Positions 24,775-27,591 of a stretch of DNA of 27,591 bases are shown here, in pieces; within the stretch, counting starts at the first letter, position 1, and each line of letters starts with the position of its first letter. Under the pieces are notes generated by a model, which saw only the letters and a program-made list of their open reading frames with translations, did not search any database and had not been told where the DNA came from. The position numbers and the translations under genes are program-made. The stretch is from a bacterium (lineage in GTDB: Bacteria; UBP6; JAFGXH01): positions 1 through 27,591 of the forward strand of contig JAMOQH010000176.1 in the NCBI GenBank assembly GCA_027064085.1, written 5' to 3'.

Positions 24775-25258
24775 TTTGTTGCCCATCATTACATGTATTT
24801 TCAGAGTTTATTTTAGTTTTCAAATAAAAACTATAAGGTAATAAATCTATATTTACAATACCACTTTGACTTGAAAGGTAAATCGGCATATCTGTTGTAA
24901 TAAAAAATTTATTATCAGTACTTCCTTTTTGTCTTGCAAATGTAAAATAATAAGGTAATGAGTTGTGTGAGTTAACGAAATCAGGACATAAAATCAATTC
25001 TTTTCTGTCTGATAAAACTTCTCCATTAAGCAATTTTACTCCATATCCATTTTCCGAATCAAAATAATCAGTCTGTTTATAATAAATTTCTGTTACTTCA
25101 TAATCTGTTTTATTTGTAATTATTAATTTTAACAGACCATTATTATTCTTATTATTAGCATTGTCAGCACTCCCACATGAAACCAATCCCATAACAAATA
25201 ATAAAAATATAAACAATAAAAACTTAGTTTTATTTACAGTTAATTTAATATTAATCAT
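24764..25258 (-). CDS. Small lipoprotein of unknown function
   Basis: 164 residues. The signal peptide has a hydrophobic core (LLFIFLLFVMG) and lipobox L-V-S-C (Cys about 28), followed by an Asn-rich linker. The rest (LLKLIITNKTDYEVTEIYYKQTDYF ... FFITTDMPIYLSSQSGIVNIDLLPYSFYLKT) looks like a small beta domain with a start typical of proteins that adapt Asn/Thr-rich surface strands. I do not recognise a family. SD GGAGAATAA supports the ATG. It lies 30 bp after the barrel lipoprotein and overlaps the NtrC-type regulator, so all three should share a transcript. Confidence 0.75.
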   Translation of the reverse strand: MINIKLTVNKTKFLLFIFLLFVMGLVSCGSADNANNKNNNGLLKLIITNKTDYEVTEIYYKQTDYFDSENGYGVKLLNGEVLSDRKELILCPDFVNSHNSLPYYFTFARQKGSTDNKFFITTDMPIYLSSQSGIVNIDLLPYSFYLKTKINSENTCNDGQQNGE

Positions 25259-25288
25259 TTATTCTCCATTTAATTTCTTCGTATTAAG

Positions 25289-26743
25289 CTAAAAAACAAC
25301 AAAAACATCAAAAAATACTCTGTTTGAAAATACTTCAAACTTATCAACTTCTATTTTCTTACCTATCTCAAGGCCATTTTCATCTTTTACAACAGTATTA
25401 AAGTTGATTTTATATCCAAAATCAAATTTTCTAAAATATGTTGTATCAAATCCCATTTTCAAACCAAAATGAGCTTTACTAAAAAATAACCCCGTTTCAA
25501 AGTTAAAACCAACAACTCCCCCTAGTGGAAAAGACCATTCAGAAAACTTATTATTTCCTGCTGTAATTGTAGTATGCCTTGCCTCAAGTAAACTAAAATA
25601 TACAAGTGGGCTAAATAAAAATCTAACATTATCTCCTAATATTATATTTAAACCCAATTTCCCGCCTAAATAAGTTGAAGAAAACTGAGACCTATAATTC
25701 ATGGAATATGGATTAGAATTTTGAACGATATTCCCATCTTTATCCCTTTCTTCTACCCTTCCTGGTATATAACCATCTTTGCCTGAATTACGCCATCTTG
25801 TATCATAACCAAAATCTTCTATATCGATATCTTGATAATAATATCCAACTGTTGGAGTAATATAAAACTTAGTGGTAGGTTTATATGAAGATGCCTGTAT
25901 TTTAAATTCTTTTACAAACCCACTTCCCGATGCTCCAAGTTGATAATTTCCGGAATCATCCTTGTAATAACCATTTATCTCACTACTTCCAAATAAAGAT
26001 CTAAAATCAATAGAGACAGGAAAGTCTGAATACTTATCTCTTTGCACTAATCTAACACCCGTTTCCTCAATAAGATAATTATAAGAGCTGTTAAAACTAA
26101 TATCTGAATCATTGTTAATTAGCCTAGTAAAATCACTATTATTTAACAATTCTCTAGTTAGCTTATCAACAGCTTTTTTAAGTGCTATTACCTGCTCATC
26201 AGTTCGATACAATGGATAAAAAATATAACTAAAATCACTTACAATTTTATAATTAAAAACTTGTTCTTTTTTATTATTTTTATTGGTAATTTTAATTTTA
26301 GTGTTTAATGTATAATTACCCCACTCAGGTGCAGGAAGAGGTGCCATTACAGAAAAATAATCTAACAGACCTGTTACATGATGCTCTTTTTTAACATTTA
26401 GATCAATAAAAATAACTTTATCGTATTGATTTTTAATATCACTTATTTTCAAAGCATCCAAATTATAAAAATATACTATAGGTCTGTTAAATTTAGTTTC
26501 AAATTCTTTTTTTATTTTAACCCTTATTTCTGAAAAGTCAACAATACCCACAATATCATTATCAGTTATAAGAAAACTTCTATCTTTAAACTTAGAATTA
26601 ATAATTACAGCAATAGGAGTTAAATTATCATCTTTTATTTTTGGATATATTACTTCCTTTTTATAATTAAGCCTTGTACCATAACAGGAAGATAAAAGTA
26701 GTGCGATAAAAATAAATAAAAAAATATTACTTAAAGTTTTCAA
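25289..26743 (-). CDS. Outer-membrane lipoprotein with C-terminal beta-barrel-like region
   Basis: 484 residues from a TTG at 26743, chosen because GAGG lies 5 nt upstream; the ATG at 26779 would add 12 residues and has no SD. Lipobox L-S-S-C gives Cys about 20. The N-terminal ~200 residues are an alpha/beta domain (PIAVIINSKFKDRSFLITDNDIVG ... YDKVIFIDLNVKKEHH ... EWGNYTLNTKIKITNKNNKKEQVFNYKI ... DKLTRELLNN) that recalls periplasmic lipoprotein domains but no family I can name. From about 220 to the end there are alternating amphipathic strands (TKFYITPTVGYYYQDI ... FEVFSNRVFFDVFVVF) with a terminal Phe, as in an outer-membrane barrel. It is the first gene of the three-gene operon with the small lipoprotein and NtrC-type regulator. 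Function unknown. Confidence 0.72.
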   Translation of the reverse strand: MKTLSNIFLFIFIALLLSSCYGTRLNYKKEVIYPKIKDDNLTPIAVIINSKFKDRSFLITDNDIVGIVDFSEIRVKIKKEFETKFNRPIVYFYNLDALKISDIKNQYDKVIFIDLNVKKEHHVTGLLDYFSVMAPLPAPEWGNYTLNTKIKITNKNNKKEQVFNYKIVSDFSYIFYPLYRTDEQVIALKKAVDKLTRELLNNSDFTRLINNDSDISFNSSYNYLIEETGVRLVQRDKYSDFPVSIDFRSLFGSSEINGYYKDDSGNYQLGASGSGFVKEFKIQASSYKPTTKFYITPTVGYYYQDIDIEDFGYDTRWRNSGKDGYIPGRVEERDKDGNIVQNSNPYSMNYRSQFSSTYLGGKLGLNIILGDNVRFLFSPLVYFSLLEARHTTITAGNNKFSEWSFPLGGVVGFNFETGLFFSKAHFGLKMGFDTTYFRKFDFGYKINFNTVVKDENGLEIGKKIEVDKFEVFSNRVFFDVFVVF

Positions 26744-26769
26744 ATTAACCTCAATAACAAAATTAGTTA

Positions 26770-26798
26770 ATAATAACATAAATTTAAAAAAAATAAAA
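26770..26798 (-). promoter_or_regulatory. Possible extended -10 promoter for the barrel lipoprotein operon
   Basis: On the minus strand TGTTATTAT provides an extended -10 (TATTAT at 26775-26770); with a 17-bp spacer the -35 would be TTTTAT (26798-26793), a weak match. Confidence 0.35.
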
Positions 26799-26861
26799 CT
26801 TTTTAAGATTTGCTCCTACGAAAAGCGAAAAAACTCACGGTGTACGCATGATATTTTCGAG

Positions 26862-26889
26862 TTTACTTAAGTATTCTAATCTATATAAT
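26862..26889 (+). promoter_or_regulatory. Promoter for the ISAs1 transposase
   Basis: TTTACT at 26862-26867, 16-bp spacer, TATAAT at 26884-26889, about 30 bp before the ATG at 26920. Confidence 0.55.
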
Positions 26890-26919
26890 TGATAAGGAAC
26901 AGTATTGTTGAGGTAAGAG

Positions 26920-27591
26920 ATGTATAAATTTTTTATGTACTATTTTGAAGATTTAGAAGATCAAAGAGATTCTCATAAAGTAAAGCATGACTTGTATGAG
27001 ATTGTATTTATTGCTTTTGTATCGACGTTATGTGGTATAGATAGTTTTACGGATATGGAAATGTTTGCTAAGTATCAAAAGAAGTGGTTTTTAAAGTATC
27101 TCAGGCTTAAGAATGGTGTTCCTAGTCATGATACTATAATGAGGGTACTAAATATGCTTGAGCCTAAAGATTTTAGTGAAAGATTTGGCAGATTATTTCA
27201 AAAAGTATTATCTTATTCTGGTTTAGATGAAAATACTGAACAATATTCTATGGATGGTAAAAGTATTAAAGGTAGTGCTTATGTGGACAAGGAAACGGGA
27301 AAAAAACAAATGATTCACACCTTAAATGTTTTTAGTAATTCCAGTGGCTTATCTGTCTTTCAAAAAACAGTTTGCAAAGAAAAATCTAAAAGTGAAACCG
27401 AAGCGATATTAGAGGCTTTATCATTTTTAGATCTTAAGAAAAAAGTAATCACTGTAGATGCTGGAATAAGTTATAGGAATATTGCAAATAAGGTTATAGA
27501 AAACAAGGGTGATTATGTAATGGCAATCAAAAGTAATAATAAGAATACTTTACAAATAATTAAAGACTTTGTTCTTTCTTGGGGATACCAT
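26920..27591 (+). CDS. ISAs1-family transposase (partial, C-terminus outside window)
   Basis: 224 residues are visible without a stop. The order of motifs follows the ISAs1 family: FEDLEDQRDSHKVKHDLYEIVFIAFVSTLCGIDSFTDMEMFAKYQKKW (the DxR..x..Y.L..I....CG..S), NGVPSHDTIMRVLNML (VPSHDT), YSMDGKSIKGSA (first catalytic Asp in DGK), HTLNVFSNSSGLSVFQKTVCKEKSKSETEAILEAL (KS.E..A), KKVITVDAGIS (second catalytic Asp), KGDYVMAIKSNNKNTL (DYV..K.N). The usual DAMGCQ after the second Asp is DAGISY here. Lysine is often AAG, whereas neighbouring genes prefer AAA, a hint of foreign origin. The start has GAGGTAAGAG directly upstream. Confidence 0.9.
   Translation, partial: MYKFFMYYFEDLEDQRDSHKVKHDLYEIVFIAFVSTLCGIDSFTDMEMFAKYQKKWFLKYLRLKNGVPSHDTIMRVLNMLEPKDFSERFGRLFQKVLSYSGLDENTEQYSMDGKSIKGSAYVDKETGKKQMIHTLNVFSNSSGLSVFQKTVCKEKSKSETEAILEALSFLDLKKKVITVDAGISYRNIANKVIENKGDYVMAIKSNNKNTLQIIKDFVLSWGYH

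Larger units (their letters stand above)
26800..27591 (+). mobile_element. ISAs1-family insertion sequence (left part; right end outside window)
   Basis: The transposase gene marks the element; the left end cannot be fixed. It probably lies between the start of the barrel lipoprotein gene and 26860, where base composition rises (TGCTCCTACG, GGTGTACGCATG) and where CGAAAA/TTTTCG and AAACTC/GAGTTT form short inverted repeats. The terminal inverted repeat and target duplication cannot be confirmed without the right end. The coordinate 26800 is approximate. Confidence 0.55.

Overview
The window is AT-rich throughout (well under 35 % G+C by eye) and uses the standard bacterial code with TAA/TGA/TAG stops. 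Lipoprotein signal peptides, a TonB-dependent receptor, C-terminal beta-barrel regions and a flagellin point to a diderm, flagellated bacterium. Cysteine-rich 'C-x4-DC' lipoproteins, a metzincin lipoprotein, a two-Cache hybrid kinase and an HD-GYP protein recall low-GC lineages formerly placed in the Deltaproteobacteria or near the spirochaetes. I cannot assign a genus. Consensus-like sigma-70 promoters (one perfect TTGACA-17-TATAAT, several with an extended -10 TGn) and strong Shine-Dalgarno sites are easy to see, so many starts can be decided.

Layout. 1-3558 (minus): an operon of a predicted outer-membrane protein with 14 six-residue Lys-rich repeats, followed by a metzincin lipoprotein cut by the window edge. 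3973-9666 (plus): PP2C phosphatase overlapping RNase III, then a TonB-dependent receptor, a UbiB/ABC1-family kinase-like protein and MazG, the last three each with a recognisable promoter or terminator. 9768-10499 (minus): a very short flagellin under its own sigma-70 promoter. 10608-14743 (minus): a tight operon of a LolB/LolA-like lipoprotein, an HD-GYP protein and a two-Cache hybrid histidine kinase. 14908-18964: two divergent cysteine-rich lipoproteins. 19167-20402 (plus): lysine 2,3-aminomutase behind a roughly 96-nt leader that can fold. 20450-21820 (minus): adenylosuccinate lyase. 21985-23355 (plus): a CPA1/NhaP-type antiporter. 23437-26743 (minus): an operon of an outer-membrane lipoprotein with a predicted barrel, a small lipoprotein and an NtrC-type sigma-54 activator. 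26920-end (plus): an ISAs1-family transposase, cut by the window edge.

How it fits together: core genes (rnc, mazG, purB, kamA) alternate with envelope and signalling modules. The two signalling modules (LolB-like/HD-GYP/hybrid kinase and barrel/lipoprotein/NtrC) each join an envelope lipoprotein to a regulator in one transcript. The least described content is the divergent Cys-rich pair, the repeat-bearing envelope/metzincin operon, and the kamA leader, where two mutually exclusive helices would expose or hide the ribosome binding site. No CRISPR array, tRNA, rRNA or recognisable defence system was found.
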